This document shows, piece by piece, positions 1 to 8,243 of a DNA stretch of 19,322 bases (the first letter of the stretch is position 1; the number at the start of each line of letters is the position of its first letter). A program made the translations under genes and the position numbers. The notes under the pieces are model-generated. The model did not search any database. It had not been told where the DNA came from and was given only the letters and a program-made list of their open reading frames with translations. This stretch comes from Kangiellaceae bacterium (GTDB lineage Bacteria > Pseudomonadota > Gammaproteobacteria > Enterobacterales > Kangiellaceae): positions 1 to 19,322 of the forward strand of contig JAUUYO010000028.1 in NCBI GenBank assembly GCA_030590405.1. The letters run 5' to 3'.

Positions 1-587
1 CTGTTACTTGAGCAAAAGATTGATTTGCCATCGCATCTGATAACCAGACGTTGCATCCAGACATTATTAAAATACCTTGTTATGAATGGGACAGGGTCGT
101 GTTGTTTCCACAAAATCATGAACTAGGAAACTTAACGACACTGACTTTTCAAGACCTCGCAAAATATCCCATCGTGACTTACAAAGAACCCAGCAGTGGT
201 AACTCTGGATTGGTAAAAGCAATGCAGACAAAAAAACTTAAAGCTAATATCGTTTTTACCGCGCGTGATGCCGATATCATTAAAACCTATGTGAGAAAAA
301 ATATCGGTATCGGTATTGTTGCGGAAATGGCATTTGACCCGAAAATTGATAGTGATTTAATTGGCTATTCAACTAAAAGCTTACTGCCTCGATGCACTAC
401 CTGGTTAGCTTTTAATAAAAATTTATTAATGCGTAATTATATGTATTGCTTTATCGAATTATTCGCGCCGCATTTAACTCGTGAAAGTGTTAATCAGTAT
501 TTATCGAAAGAAAAAAAAATAGCTCAAAAAACATCACAAGACAAAAAAGAATCAAGACTTCCAATGCATCAAATGTGGCATATTTAA
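1..587 (+). CDS. cysB: CysB, LysR-type activator of cysteine regulon; C-terminal part, frameshifted near base 25
   Basis: Partial at the left edge. CysB is a LysR-type regulator that senses N-acetylserine and sulfide and activates sulfate assimilation genes. Only the effector-binding domain is present. Recognisable CysB blocks are PCYEW, YPIVTYKE, IVFTARDADIIKTYVR, GIGIVAEMAFDP and the C-terminal FAPHLTRESV. From base 24 the reading frame gives FAIASDNQTLHPD, which aligns with the CysB stretch DFAIATEALHL, but in-frame stops lie just upstream at 9-11 and 21-23. The upstream sequence continues sensibly in another frame (bases 1-24, LLLEQKID). One missing T in the TTT at 24-26 would explain this. 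A TTG at 51 could start an open frame, but it falls inside conserved sequence and is unlikely to be a natural start. The gene is either a recent pseudogene or carries a sequencing error; the rest of the domain is not decayed. It converges on cysH with a 21-bp gap. Confidence 0.85.
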
Positions 588-608
588 AACAAAATATTTT
601 TAGTTTTT

Positions 609-1388
609 TTACAAACCAGACAATCGGTCTTCGTGTAAACCACATTCTCTTTTTAAACCACCAAAACGAGTCTCCTCATCCGTCATACCAGATATCAAGG
701 GTTGGCTGCTATGCACATCGCCAATCGAAACGTAACCTTTTTTCCACAAAGGATGATAGGGTAATTTGTGCTTGGTTAAATATTGATGAATTATTCGCTT
801 ATTCCAATCAATCAACGGGTGGATTTTTAACCGATTTCGCATTCGCTGTAGCGTCGAAAGTTTCGCCCTACTTTCAGATTGACTACGCATAATTCCAGCA
901 AACAATGTTTGTACATTAAGTTTTTTTAAACCAGATTCCATCGGCTCTACTTTATTCATTTGATTATATTGGTCTAATCCATCAATACCGTTTTCCCATA
1001 AACGACCAAATCGCGCTTCCTGCCACGCACTGCTTAAATCGGCACGATAAATTTTTAAGTTTAATTTAAGTCTTTCACTTAACTCTTCGATAAACTGATA
1101 AGTCTCTGGAAAAAGATAGCTGGTATCAATCAAAACCACCGGAATATCTGGCTTAATTTGAGTCAACATATGTAAACTAACAGCAGATTGAACGCCGAAG
1201 CTGGACGACAAAGCAAACTCTCCTGGTAGATTCTCGAATGACCATTCAGTTCGCTGAACTGCGGTCATTCGCTCTAAATCAATATTTGCTTCTGTAATTT
1301 GCTCCTCACTCCAATCGAATTGAGTCGATGGCTTAAAAACCGTCTCAGTAATCGATTCTAAAGGAGAACCTGATGAATGCTCTAACAT
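609..1388 (-). CDS. cysH: Phosphoadenosine phosphosulfate (PAPS) reductase, thioredoxin-dependent
   Basis: Reduces PAPS to sulfite with thioredoxin or glutaredoxin as donor, in the cytoplasm, supplying the sulfite reductase encoded upstream. The 259-residue product aligns along its length with E. coli CysH: the nucleotide-binding SSSFGVQSAVSLH block, the DTSYLFPETYQFIEEL block, AWQEARFGRLWENG, KVEPM, and the C-terminal KRECGLHE with the single catalytic Cys249. There are no paired cysteines for an Fe-S cluster, so this is the PAPS type rather than the APS (plant/Pseudomonas) type. A short N-terminal stretch of about 40 residues is poorly conserved. The start at 1388 has a good Shine-Dalgarno AGGAG six bases upstream. 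That site overlaps the stop codon of cysI, which suggests coupled translation as the last gene of cysJIH. The sequence ends 21 bp from the convergent cysB gene. Confidence 0.95.
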   Translation of the reverse strand: MLEHSSGSPLESITETVFKPSTQFDWSEEQITEANIDLERMTAVQRTEWSFENLPGEFALSSSFGVQSAVSLHMLTQIKPDIPVVLIDTSYLFPETYQFIEELSERLKLNLKIYRADLSSAWQEARFGRLWENGIDGLDQYNQMNKVEPMESGLKKLNVQTLFAGIMRSQSESRAKLSTLQRMRNRLKIHPLIDWNKRIIHQYLTKHKLPYHPLWKKGYVSIGDVHSSQPLISGMTDEETRFGGLKRECGLHEDRLSGL

Positions 1389-1397
1389 CTTCGACTC

Positions 1398-3164
1398 CTA
1401 TGAGTGAAAATCAAGACCGTTACTAACGGCTTTAATTGTTTGATAACGGATCACAAAATCACCAAACGATTCATTCAATTTCCGTTTTTCCGAATAGTCT
1501 TTAATGATCGGTTCAAGTGCCTGTAATATGGACTCTTCATTAATATTTTCACGATAGAGCTTATTTAATCGATTACCAGTGTGGCTTGCTCCTAAATACA
1601 GATTATATTTTCCAGGACCTTTCCCCACCAGGCCAATCTCACCAAGAAAAGGACGAGCACAACCATTCGGGCAACCCGTCATACGAACATTAATTGGTTG
1701 TTCTTTTAAATCATATTTATCAAGCAGAACTTCCAGCTTAGTAATAAAGCTGGGTAAATAACGTTCAGCCTCAGCCATCGCTAAAGAGCAGGTGGGAAAG
1801 GCAACACAGGCAAGCGAGTTTAACCGGGCTGGCGTTTCTGTTTCACCAAAACTAATCTGATATTTTTGCAACAACGCTTCCACTTTGGGTTTTATTTGTG
1901 GTTGTATATTACTAATAATCATATTCTGATTAGGCGAAATTCTAAACTCACCACCATGTACCTTTGCGATTTCTAATAAACCGCTAAAAAGCTTTTTATC
2001 TTCGCTATCAATAATTCTTCCGCTATGAATATATAAGGTTAAATGCCATAGTCCATTTTCGTCTTGCATCCAGCCATAGCGATCAGCATTATGTTCAAAC
2101 TCAAACAGCTTTGCAGCTGACAATTCAAATCCCTGATAGGCAAATAATTTATTTTTAAATTTATCGATACCTAATCGGTCAATAGTATATTTAAGACGTG
2201 CTAGTTTACGCACTTCTCGGTTTCCAAAATCTCGTTGAACTTTGACCACATTTTCAGCGACAGCCAACACCTGACCTAGACGGCAAAAACCGATCAAACT
2301 TGCCACTCTCGGATAAGTCGAATTATCACCATGAGAACTCCCCATGCCGCCACCGACCAAAACATTAAAACCTATTAGTTGCTCTTGCTCTACTATCGCT
2401 ATAAGCCCCAGATCATTGGCATAGACATCAACATCGTTATAAGGTGGAATGGCAATCGCAGTTTTAAATTTTCTTGGTAAATAAGTCTCGCCATAAATCG
2501 GCTCCTGAGTTGATTCAACCTTTTTGCCATCTAGCCAGATTTCATGGTACGCCCTGGTTTTAGGTAATAGATGTTCACTTATTTTTTTAGACCACTCATA
2601 AATCTCTGTATGAATACGGGATGTTTCTGGCAATGGATTACTCATCACATTGCGATTAACATCACCGCAGGCAGCAATAGTATCTAGCATCGACTGGTTA
2701 ATTCCGGCGATAGTGGTCTTCAGGTTTCTCTTAAAAACCCCATGCCATTGGTAAGCCTGACGGGTAGTTAATCGCAAGCTGCCACTGGAATAATTTATCG
2801 CTAAATCTGCCATTTGAATATATTGCTCTGAAGTAGCAACACCGCCAGGCACTCGCGCACGGATCATAAACGAATAAAGTGGCTCTAGCTTTTGTTTGCG
2901 TCTTTCGTTACGAATGTCGCGATCATCTTGTTGATAAATACCATGAAATTTAATCAGCATTAAATCATCATCAGCAACTGCACCGGTAATTTGTTGCTTG
3001 AGGCTTGGGGTAATCGTTCCTCGCAAATAATTACTTTCGACTTTAATTTTTTCAACCTCAGAGTGAGTACTCGAATCATAACTGGTTTGGTTAATTGATT
3101 TATCAACTGACTTTCTTTGGGGTTTTTCTTTGGACTTTTCTATTACAGGCATATTAATACACAT
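1398..3164 (-). CDS. cysI: Sulfite reductase (NADPH) hemoprotein beta subunit
   Basis: Six-electron reduction of sulfite to sulfide at a coupled siroheme-[4Fe-4S] centre; partner of the flavoprotein CysJ. In the 588-residue product, the four cluster/siroheme cysteines are C453, C459, C498 and C502, in CVAFPTC and GCPNGC. Their spacing of 6, 39 and 4 matches E. coli CysI. RLTTRQAYQWHGV and NVLVGGGMGSSHG are also typical siroheme-protein blocks. GCPNGC is followed by AR where the E. coli enzyme has GR, a mild change. The product is about 19 residues longer at the N terminus than E. coli CysI, and this part is low in conservation. The ATG at 3164 overlaps the cysJ end by 11 bases and has the AAAGAG purine tract touching it. 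The in-frame ATG at 3152, just past the cysJ stop, is better spaced and may be the true start. Second gene of the cysJIH operon. Confidence 0.96.
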   Translation of the reverse strand: MCINMPVIEKSKEKPQRKSVDKSINQTSYDSSTHSEVEKIKVESNYLRGTITPSLKQQITGAVADDDLMLIKFHGIYQQDDRDIRNERRKQKLEPLYSFMIRARVPGGVATSEQYIQMADLAINYSSGSLRLTTRQAYQWHGVFKRNLKTTIAGINQSMLDTIAACGDVNRNVMSNPLPETSRIHTEIYEWSKKISEHLLPKTRAYHEIWLDGKKVESTQEPIYGETYLPRKFKTAIAIPPYNDVDVYANDLGLIAIVEQEQLIGFNVLVGGGMGSSHGDNSTYPRVASLIGFCRLGQVLAVAENVVKVQRDFGNREVRKLARLKYTIDRLGIDKFKNKLFAYQGFELSAAKLFEFEHNADRYGWMQDENGLWHLTLYIHSGRIIDSEDKKLFSGLLEIAKVHGGEFRISPNQNMIISNIQPQIKPKVEALLQKYQISFGETETPARLNSLACVAFPTCSLAMAEAERYLPSFITKLEVLLDKYDLKEQPINVRMTGCPNGCARPFLGEIGLVGKGPGKYNLYLGASHTGNRLNKLYRENINEESILQALEPIIKDYSEKRKLNESFGDFVIRYQTIKAVSNGLDFHS

Positions 3165-5010
3165 CTCTTTGATAACGATTTTCTTTTTTAAGAAATTTTA
3201 GGAAATCTTCTGCTTGTTGAATGGATTTCCCACCTTGCTCTGAAATAATTTTGGCTAAAGCTTTTTCAACGTCTTTTGCCATATGCTTCATATCCCCGCA
3301 AACATATAAAGCAGCTCCTTTTTTATCGAGCCAGTTCCAGATATTAGTCGCATTTTCTAACAAACGATCTTGCACATAGTTTTTTGCCTGCTGGTCACGA
3401 GAAAAAGCTAAGTCAAGATGAGTCAACACCCCTTGCTTGTGATATTTTTGAAGTTCTAACTGATAAAGAAAATCAGTATTAAAATGCGGATTGCCAAAAA
3501 ACAGCCAATTCTCACCCTTGGCCGACTGCTGCTGACGTTGTTGTAAAAAAGCGCGGAAAGGCGCAATGCCAGTACCCGGTCCAATCATGATGACAGGGGT
3601 ATCATCAGCGGGTAATTTGAATCGTTTATTTGACTCGATAAATACCAGCACTTGATCATCTTCTTGAAGCCTTTCAATCAAAAATTCACTCGCAGTACCG
3701 CGGCGAGTTGCATTATCGTTAACCGATTCTTTAAGTCCAACAGTGATATGAGCTTCATCTTCATTGGCTTCAAGACTGGATGAAATCGAATAAATTCGCG
3801 GTTTTATCGGTTTTAATAAATCAACCAGTTGTTGAGCCTCTAACGGTATCGGTGCTAGAGCGATCACATCGAGGAGTTGATGATTTTGAATATAAGACGA
3901 ATAATCCAGCGTGGTCGTTTTGATCAATTGCTCTGCGCCCTGCTTGTCTTTAAGCAAGATCAGATCGGCATAGGCGTTAATAAAACTCTTATTGATTAAG
4001 CTGACTTCCAGGTTTTCTAGCAAGGCTCCTCGTAATGATTTTGAAACGCCTTTAATGGACACAAATTGTTCACCATCTAACTGAGTCAAATTCAATATTT
4101 CATCAACCGTCTGTGGATTATTCTTCGCCCAAATACCAATCGAATCGCCGGGCAAATATTGCAGGCCCGAATTCTCCAATGAAATTTCAATATGATGGAC
4201 ACATTTACTTGAGCCTTGACCAGTTATTTTTTGGTTCGATAGAATGCTCGCAGTAAACGGATTTTCTTTGCTAAACTGAGAGCGGTCCAGTTGTGTATCA
4301 TTCCTTTTTGGGTCAACCGCCGAGCTAGCGTTTGATTCACCAGGCGATGATAGTGCAGAGATTTTTTCTACTAACGAGCTAATCCATTGGTTGGCGTCTA
4401 CCTCAAAATCAAGATCGCAATCTACCCGCTCAAGCAGAGATTTCGAACCAAGCTTTATAAAAGCTTCATCGAAATCTTTTCCTGTTTGGCAAAAATACTC
4501 GTAACTAGAATCGCCAAGCGCTAGCACCGCGTGTTGAACATTGTCTAATTTAGGCGCACGCTTACTTTTGACGAAATCATAAAATTCAATTGCATCATCC
4601 GGTGGCTCACCTTCACCATGAGTCGAAACCACTAATAAAATAATTTGAAATTTGCTCAGATTCTTTGGATTAAAATCCTCTAAATTGGCTAACTCTACCG
4701 TCAACATTTTTTTATCCAACTGAGCCAACAATGACTCAGCAGTTTTTTGAGAGTTTCCTGTTTGAGATGCGAAAAGTACCAGCGTGTTTAACGTCACGCT
4801 AGAATATAAAGCATTCTGAACCAAACTATCAGACTGGCTATCAATTAAACTATCAGATAGCGAAGCCAGGGGATCGCTACGACCTTTGGCCAGTCCGCTA
4901 CAATAACCGCTTAACCAGAAAAGCTCCTGACTATCAAAACCATGCACGGCATCCAGCAGATCGGATGAAACAGGGTAGGCATTTATTGGAAATTCAACTT
5001 TCTTGTTCAC
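3154..5010 (-). CDS. cysJ: Sulfite reductase (NADPH) flavoprotein alpha subunit
   Basis: Passes electrons from NADPH through FAD and FMN to CysI for sulfite reduction. The 618-residue product has the expected layout. A short N-terminal linker (LFWLSGYCSG) is followed by a flavodoxin/FMN domain (about 75-215) with ASQTGNSQKTAE, STHGEGEPPDDA and LALGDSSYEYFCQTGKDFD. Next is a FAD-binding ferredoxin-reductase-like domain with RIYSISSS and RRGTASEFL. The NADPH domain has MIGPGTGIAPFRAFLQQR, FFGNPHFNTDFLY, AFSRDQ and LYVCGD, and the C terminus ends RYQRDVY as usual. The start codon is GTG at 5010 and there is no clear Shine-Dalgarno before it; a 9-bp inverted repeat lies directly upstream. First gene of the minus-strand cysJIH operon, overlapping cysI slightly. 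Confidence 0.96.
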   Translation of the reverse strand: MNKKVEFPINAYPVSSDLLDAVHGFDSQELFWLSGYCSGLAKGRSDPLASLSDSLIDSQSDSLVQNALYSSVTLNTLVLFASQTGNSQKTAESLLAQLDKKMLTVELANLEDFNPKNLSKFQIILLVVSTHGEGEPPDDAIEFYDFVKSKRAPKLDNVQHAVLALGDSSYEYFCQTGKDFDEAFIKLGSKSLLERVDCDLDFEVDANQWISSLVEKISALSSPGESNASSAVDPKRNDTQLDRSQFSKENPFTASILSNQKITGQGSSKCVHHIEISLENSGLQYLPGDSIGIWAKNNPQTVDEILNLTQLDGEQFVSIKGVSKSLRGALLENLEVSLINKSFINAYADLILLKDKQGAEQLIKTTTLDYSSYIQNHQLLDVIALAPIPLEAQQLVDLLKPIKPRIYSISSSLEANEDEAHITVGLKESVNDNATRRGTASEFLIERLQEDDQVLVFIESNKRFKLPADDTPVIMIGPGTGIAPFRAFLQQRQQQSAKGENWLFFGNPHFNTDFLYQLELQKYHKQGVLTHLDLAFSRDQQAKNYVQDRLLENATNIWNWLDKKGAALYVCGDMKHMAKDVEKALAKIISEQGGKSIQQAEDFLKFLKKENRYQRDVY

Positions 5011-5012
5011 AA

Positions 5013-5046
5013 TATTCTATTCAATGATTAATAATTAAATAGAATA
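5013..5046. repeat. 9-bp perfect inverted repeat at the cysJ start
   Basis: TATTCTATT (5013-5021) and AATAGAATA (5038-5046) are perfect inverted copies separated by 16 AT-rich bases, ending two bases before the cysJ GTG codon. In mRNA this would be a weak hairpin covering the place where a ribosome binding site should be; on DNA it could be an operator. No function is known. Confidence 0.5.
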
Positions 5047-5086
5047 CTGACTTTATCAGCTAATATTGACTACTAATAAACAGCTA

Positions 5087-5112
5087 TTTGGAAATAACTT
5101 TTGGGAATAGCT
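5087..5112 (-). promoter_or_regulatory. Tandem 13-bp repeat upstream of cysJ, candidate CysB-type activator site
   Basis: Read on the minus strand, AGCTATTCCCAAA (5112-5100) is followed without a gap by AGTTATTTCCAAA (5099-5087), 11 of 13 identical. The pair is flanked by a 7-bp inverted repeat, AGCTATT at 5082-5088 and AATAGCT at 5106-5112. It sits roughly 75-100 bases upstream of the cysJ start, where an activator such as CysB would be expected. The CysB assignment is inference from position only. Confidence 0.35.
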
Positions 5113-5255
5113 AAATAAAAATCTTACCTTAAGTCCTTAAATTGCAAGGCAATTGAGAAACAGCACTGGTTTTCCATTCAAGAATTTGACTAAAATTTTC
5201 TCATCGTGATTGAGTGACATTTGAAGTACAAACATTTATACAGGTTGTTTTTCCT

Positions 5256-5717
5256 ATGTTTAATCGATTTTTTAACAAAAACAAAACCCAAGAAGAAGAT
5301 GCTTCATCAAAATCACAGCCTGCTACAGGCTTTGCCAATCTCAGCGCCGATAAATTAAAAGCGGTCATTGCTAGCTTGACTAAGGCCGAAACCATCTTCA
5401 TTAAAGCTGGTTATAGAATGGAACAACTGGACGTTGAATTTGGCAACGCGACTAAACTAACGCCTTATTTTAAACAACTTGAATCGATTAGCCAGCAACA
5501 ACATGATGATTTATTAGCAGTACTTGAGGATCAACAACTCATCAAATTTATACTGATTTCTCTGAATAAATCGAGCCGAATGCAGTCCCTTTTTGATAAT
5601 TCTGAACTCTATTATTATGGTATGGAAATCGATATTTCTTCTGCCCCTACCGTAAGAACAATTTTTAAGCGAAAAGACAGCGTGGCAGAAGTGCTCCCTA
5701 TCAAGCCTGATTTATAA
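5256..5717 (+). CDS. Hypothetical protein, 153 residues, unrecognised
   Basis: I do not recognise the family. The product is a soluble-looking mixed alpha protein without signal peptide or membrane segment. It begins MFNRFFNKNKTQEED, a basic then acidic, low-complexity lead. A mainly helical region follows (ADKLKAVIASLTKAETIF), then a polar middle with LESISQQQHDDLLAVLEDQQ, and a C-terminal part with several tyrosines (ELYYYGMEI) and a final basic segment. There are no cysteines and no obvious catalytic motif. The frame is open from a GTG at 5214, but the ATG at 5256 is the more natural start because the segment before it reads as non-protein-like and no ribosome site precedes the GTG. The gene is divergent from cysJ with about 245 bp between them. 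Its coding character is supported by codon pattern and by the following gap before the next gene. Confidence 0.7.
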   Translation: MFNRFFNKNKTQEEDASSKSQPATGFANLSADKLKAVIASLTKAETIFIKAGYRMEQLDVEFGNATKLTPYFKQLESISQQQHDDLLAVLEDQQLIKFILISLNKSSRMQSLFDNSELYYYGMEIDISSAPTVRTIFKRKDSVAEVLPIKPDL

Positions 5718-5844
5718 AACCAACCCCTGATAATAAACACCCGGTAACAATATTTTTTGTCTATTAAGCACAAAAGTCGGCATAATCAGCCGATTGCTGA
5801 AAAACCTTATTAAAACCTGTTGATATTACCTGTTGGATATAAAT

Positions 5845-7665
5845 ATGACCCAAAAGACCTCTCTCAGTGTTCTCATTGCTTCGTTGTTACTCGTTTCCTG
5901 CCAGATGAGCATGCACAATAATGCCACTAAAACCATTCAAAACAACAGCAAAATATCCTCCGAAGTTGAAAAATCGGCACTCGATCAGCTAGTTAAGCAA
6001 TATAGTCTGGAATCATTTGATTTCAACCCGATCAACGCCACCTTTCAAGGACTGCGAGAATACAATGATCAATTTGGCCCCATTATCAGTCAGCAAAACC
6101 GAGACAAAGAACTGGCTTTTGAAAAAAAATACCTTAAAAAAATAAATGCTATCAATGCTCAGAGTTTGGCCGGGCAAGAGCTGCTTACCTATAAAATATT
6201 CAAACAAGCCCGGGAGAACAGCATTGAGTCCAGTCAGTTTCCTCAATACCAGATACCGATCAATCAAATGTTCGGAATGCATAATTTTTATGCCGTTTTA
6301 GGTTCCGGTCAAAACGCCCAGCCATTTGCCAATGAGCAAGATTATCGAAATTTCATCAAAAGAAGTGAAGGATTTGCCCGCTGGATGGATAGCGTCATTG
6401 TTGCTATGAAAGAAGGCATGCAAAGCGGGGTTATTCTGCCAGAGGCCATCGTTAAAAAACTGATCCCTCAATTAAAAGCTCACCTGGTGGAAAACGTTAA
6501 AAACAGTGTATTTTATGGGCCGCTCAAAAACCCACCAAAAGACTTAGATGAAAAATCACGGGCGCAGTTAATCGCTGATTATGAAACAAGTATCAAACAG
6601 GTCATTATTCCGGCCTATCAGCGAGTTCATCAATTCCTGGTTGATGAATATCTTGGCAAAACCCGAAGCTCTTTTGGTTTATCGGAGCTGCCCAATGGCA
6701 AAGCCTGGTATGAGTTTATGATTAAAACTCATACTACTTTACCGCTAACCGCTGAAGAGATACACCAGTTTGGGCTGAGTGAAGTTTCACGTATTCTAGC
6801 CGAGATGAAAAAAGTAAAAGAAACGGTTAAGTTTGATGGTGATATGTCAGCGTTTTTTGAATTTTTAAGAACTGACTCTCAGTTTTACTTTGAAAAACCA
6901 CAGCAATTGATCCAGGCTTATGAAGATACCAAAGCAAAGATCGACGCCACCTTACCTAAGCTATTTGAAGTCTTTCCAAAAGCCGACTATGTGGTCAAAC
7001 CGGTGCCTGAATTCCAGGCCGCTTCTTCAGCCGGAGCTTCTTATCAATCACCCGCGCCCGATGGTTCACGGCCTGGTGTTTTTTATATCAATACCCATAA
7101 TATGAAATCCCAACCAAAATTTATCATGGAAACCTTATCAATCCACGAAGCTGCCCCCGGCCACCATTTTCAAATCGCCATACAACAAGAAGTTAAAGGT
7201 TTACCGGATTTTCGAAAATATGGTGGTTATACGGTTTTTAACGAAGGATGGGCGCTTTATGCAGAAAGCCTGGGTAAAGAATTAGGCTTATTTAGCGATC
7301 CTTACATGTGGTATGGACGCTTGGTAGATGAACAGCTTCGAGCCATGCGGCTGGTGGTTGATACCGGCTTGCATTCTTTTGGTTGGTCGAGAGAAAAAGC
7401 GATCGAGTATATGTTAGCTAACTCCTCAATGGCCAAGTCGGATGTCGAAGCTGAAGTAGAAAGGTATATCGTTATTCCGGGACAAGCCCTGGCTTATAAA
7501 ATTGGCCAACGAAAGATCCGCCAATTACGAGAAAAAGGGGAACATATTTTGGGCGATCAATTTAATATCAAGAAGTTTCATACCGAGTTATTGATCGATG
7601 GCAGTTTACCCATGCCAATATTGCAGGAAAAAATAGATGGGTGGATCAAGCGGCAAATAAAGTAA
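5845..7665 (+). CDS. DUF885 family lipoprotein, probable metallopeptidase
   Basis: Predicted zinc-dependent peptidase-like protein of the DUF885 family, anchored to the outer membrane. From the ATG at 5845 the product is 606 residues. It begins with a lipoprotein signal (hydrophobic SVLIASLLLVSC) whose lipobox LVSC gives Cys19 followed by Gln, so export to the outer membrane rather than inner-membrane retention is expected. The family signature HEAAPGHH (residues 434-441) and the downstream NEGWALYAESLGKELG block, holding the third metal-ligand candidate glutamate, are both present. The spacing and full length suggest an intact enzyme. The frame is also open from a TTG at 5833, but GGA at 5835-5837 is well placed as ribosome site for the ATG at 5845. 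Substrate is not known for this family. It stands alone, followed by a hairpin. Confidence 0.9.
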   Translation: MTQKTSLSVLIASLLLVSCQMSMHNNATKTIQNNSKISSEVEKSALDQLVKQYSLESFDFNPINATFQGLREYNDQFGPIISQQNRDKELAFEKKYLKKINAINAQSLAGQELLTYKIFKQARENSIESSQFPQYQIPINQMFGMHNFYAVLGSGQNAQPFANEQDYRNFIKRSEGFARWMDSVIVAMKEGMQSGVILPEAIVKKLIPQLKAHLVENVKNSVFYGPLKNPPKDLDEKSRAQLIADYETSIKQVIIPAYQRVHQFLVDEYLGKTRSSFGLSELPNGKAWYEFMIKTHTTLPLTAEEIHQFGLSEVSRILAEMKKVKETVKFDGDMSAFFEFLRTDSQFYFEKPQQLIQAYEDTKAKIDATLPKLFEVFPKADYVVKPVPEFQAASSAGASYQSPAPDGSRPGVFYINTHNMKSQPKFIMETLSIHEAAPGHHFQIAIQQEVKGLPDFRKYGGYTVFNEGWALYAESLGKELGLFSDPYMWYGRLVDEQLRAMRLVVDTGLHSFGWSREKAIEYMLANSSMAKSDVEAEVERYIVIPGQALAYKIGQRKIRQLREKGEHILGDQFNIKKFHTELLIDGSLPMPILQEKIDGWIKRQIK

Positions 7666-7675
7666 TCGTTAAGCT

Positions 7676-7712
7676 CTGCCAGTAAAAGTAAGCTCTTACT
7701 GGCAGATTATTC
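7676..7712 (+). terminator. Hairpin after the DUF885 gene, possible terminator
   Basis: CTGCCAGTAA (7676-7685) and TTACTGGCAG (7696-7705) form a perfect 10-bp stem with a 10-base loop, 11 bases after the stop codon. It is followed by ATTATTC, only moderately T-rich, so termination is probable but not certain. It may also serve the convergent QueF-like gene ending at 7766. Confidence 0.5.
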
Positions 7713-7747
7713 TTACTAACAGATTATTCTTTACTGACAAACGCTTC
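7696..7747. repeat. Imperfect 17-bp tandem repeats
   Basis: TTACTGGCAGATTATTC (7696-7712) is followed directly by TTACTAACAGATTATTC (7713-7729), 15 of 17 identical, and then after one T by a degenerate third unit TTACTGACAAACGCTTC (7731-7747), 12 of 17 identical to unit two. The first unit shares its left part with the right arm of the hairpin. This looks like slippage-type duplication of the terminator region. Confidence 0.6.
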
Positions 7748-7765
7748 AAACAGACAAATTAAATA

Positions 7766-8203
7766 TCAATCCAACCGTTGCCACTCATCCTGATTACCCA
7801 CCCAGTCCTTATATTTCTCTGCACCGCCACGACTCTTCCAATCTGAATCAATGGTCAAATGAGAGCTGATCCCGCCCCGTGGATTACAATGCATTACCAG
7901 TCTTAATCTATCAGGCTGATAGGTTTCCATCAATTGGTCGTAGATAATATTGATCAGTCGTTCATAAGAAACCACAATATCTCTTAACTGATAAACATAA
8001 AATTTGAGCGCTTTTAGTTCGATAATGCTTTTGCCCGGATAAAAGGTTAAATAAATTTGCGCAAAATCAGGTTGAGCGCCAACCCCTAAAAAGGTAAATT
8101 CCGGTACTTTCACTTTAATCTCATAAGCAGCAGAGGATGGATTGGGTAATGCAACCAGCAATCCGGCATCAATCGCTTCATAGGTTTTAACTTTGTCATT
8201 CAT
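7766..8203 (-). CDS. QueF-like T-fold protein lacking the catalytic cysteine
   Basis: The 145-residue product resembles the short QueF (NADPH-dependent preQ0 nitrile reductase) family. It has VPEFTFLG..GAQPDFAQIY where QueF has [20 protein letters not shown], and ELKALKFYVYQLRD where QueF has ESKSLKLYLFSFRN. The C-terminal NPRGGIS corresponds to TPRGGIS. The aspartate of the PDFA block (D46) and the substrate-binding glutamate (E81) appear kept. The nucleophilic cysteine that forms the thioimide with preQ0 is replaced (G40 by alignment, with two residues deleted after it), and the histidine before the glutamate is tyrosine (Y80). A normal nitrile reductase reaction is therefore unlikely. The protein may be a divergent paralog with another role on a pterin or deazapurine-like ligand. 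No ribosome site stronger than GAGA precedes the ATG. Single gene; queA and tgt lie elsewhere in the window. Confidence 0.75.
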   Translation of the reverse strand: MNDKVKTYEAIDAGLLVALPNPSSAAYEIKVKVPEFTFLGVGAQPDFAQIYLTFYPGKSIIELKALKFYVYQLRDIVVSYERLINIIYDQLMETYQPDRLRLVMHCNPRGGISSHLTIDSDWKSRGGAEKYKDWVGNQDEWQRLD

Positions 8204-8243
8204 GATCAGTCTCTAATCTCATTTTTATGGCGTTTGTTAGTTA

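Noticed and set aside
18..30. Programmed ribosomal frameshift in cysB
   Set aside because: No slippery heptamer, stop-codon context or downstream structure typical of recoding is seen, and CysB is not known to use it; mutation or read error is simpler.
588..608. Bidirectional terminator between cysB and cysH
   Set aside because: The gap is A/T-only with a weak palindrome AAAATATTTT and no GC stem, so I did not call it.
575..892. Plus-strand open frame of 105 codons
   Set aside because: Lies opposite the well-supported cysH gene, has no ribosome site, and the product resembles no family.
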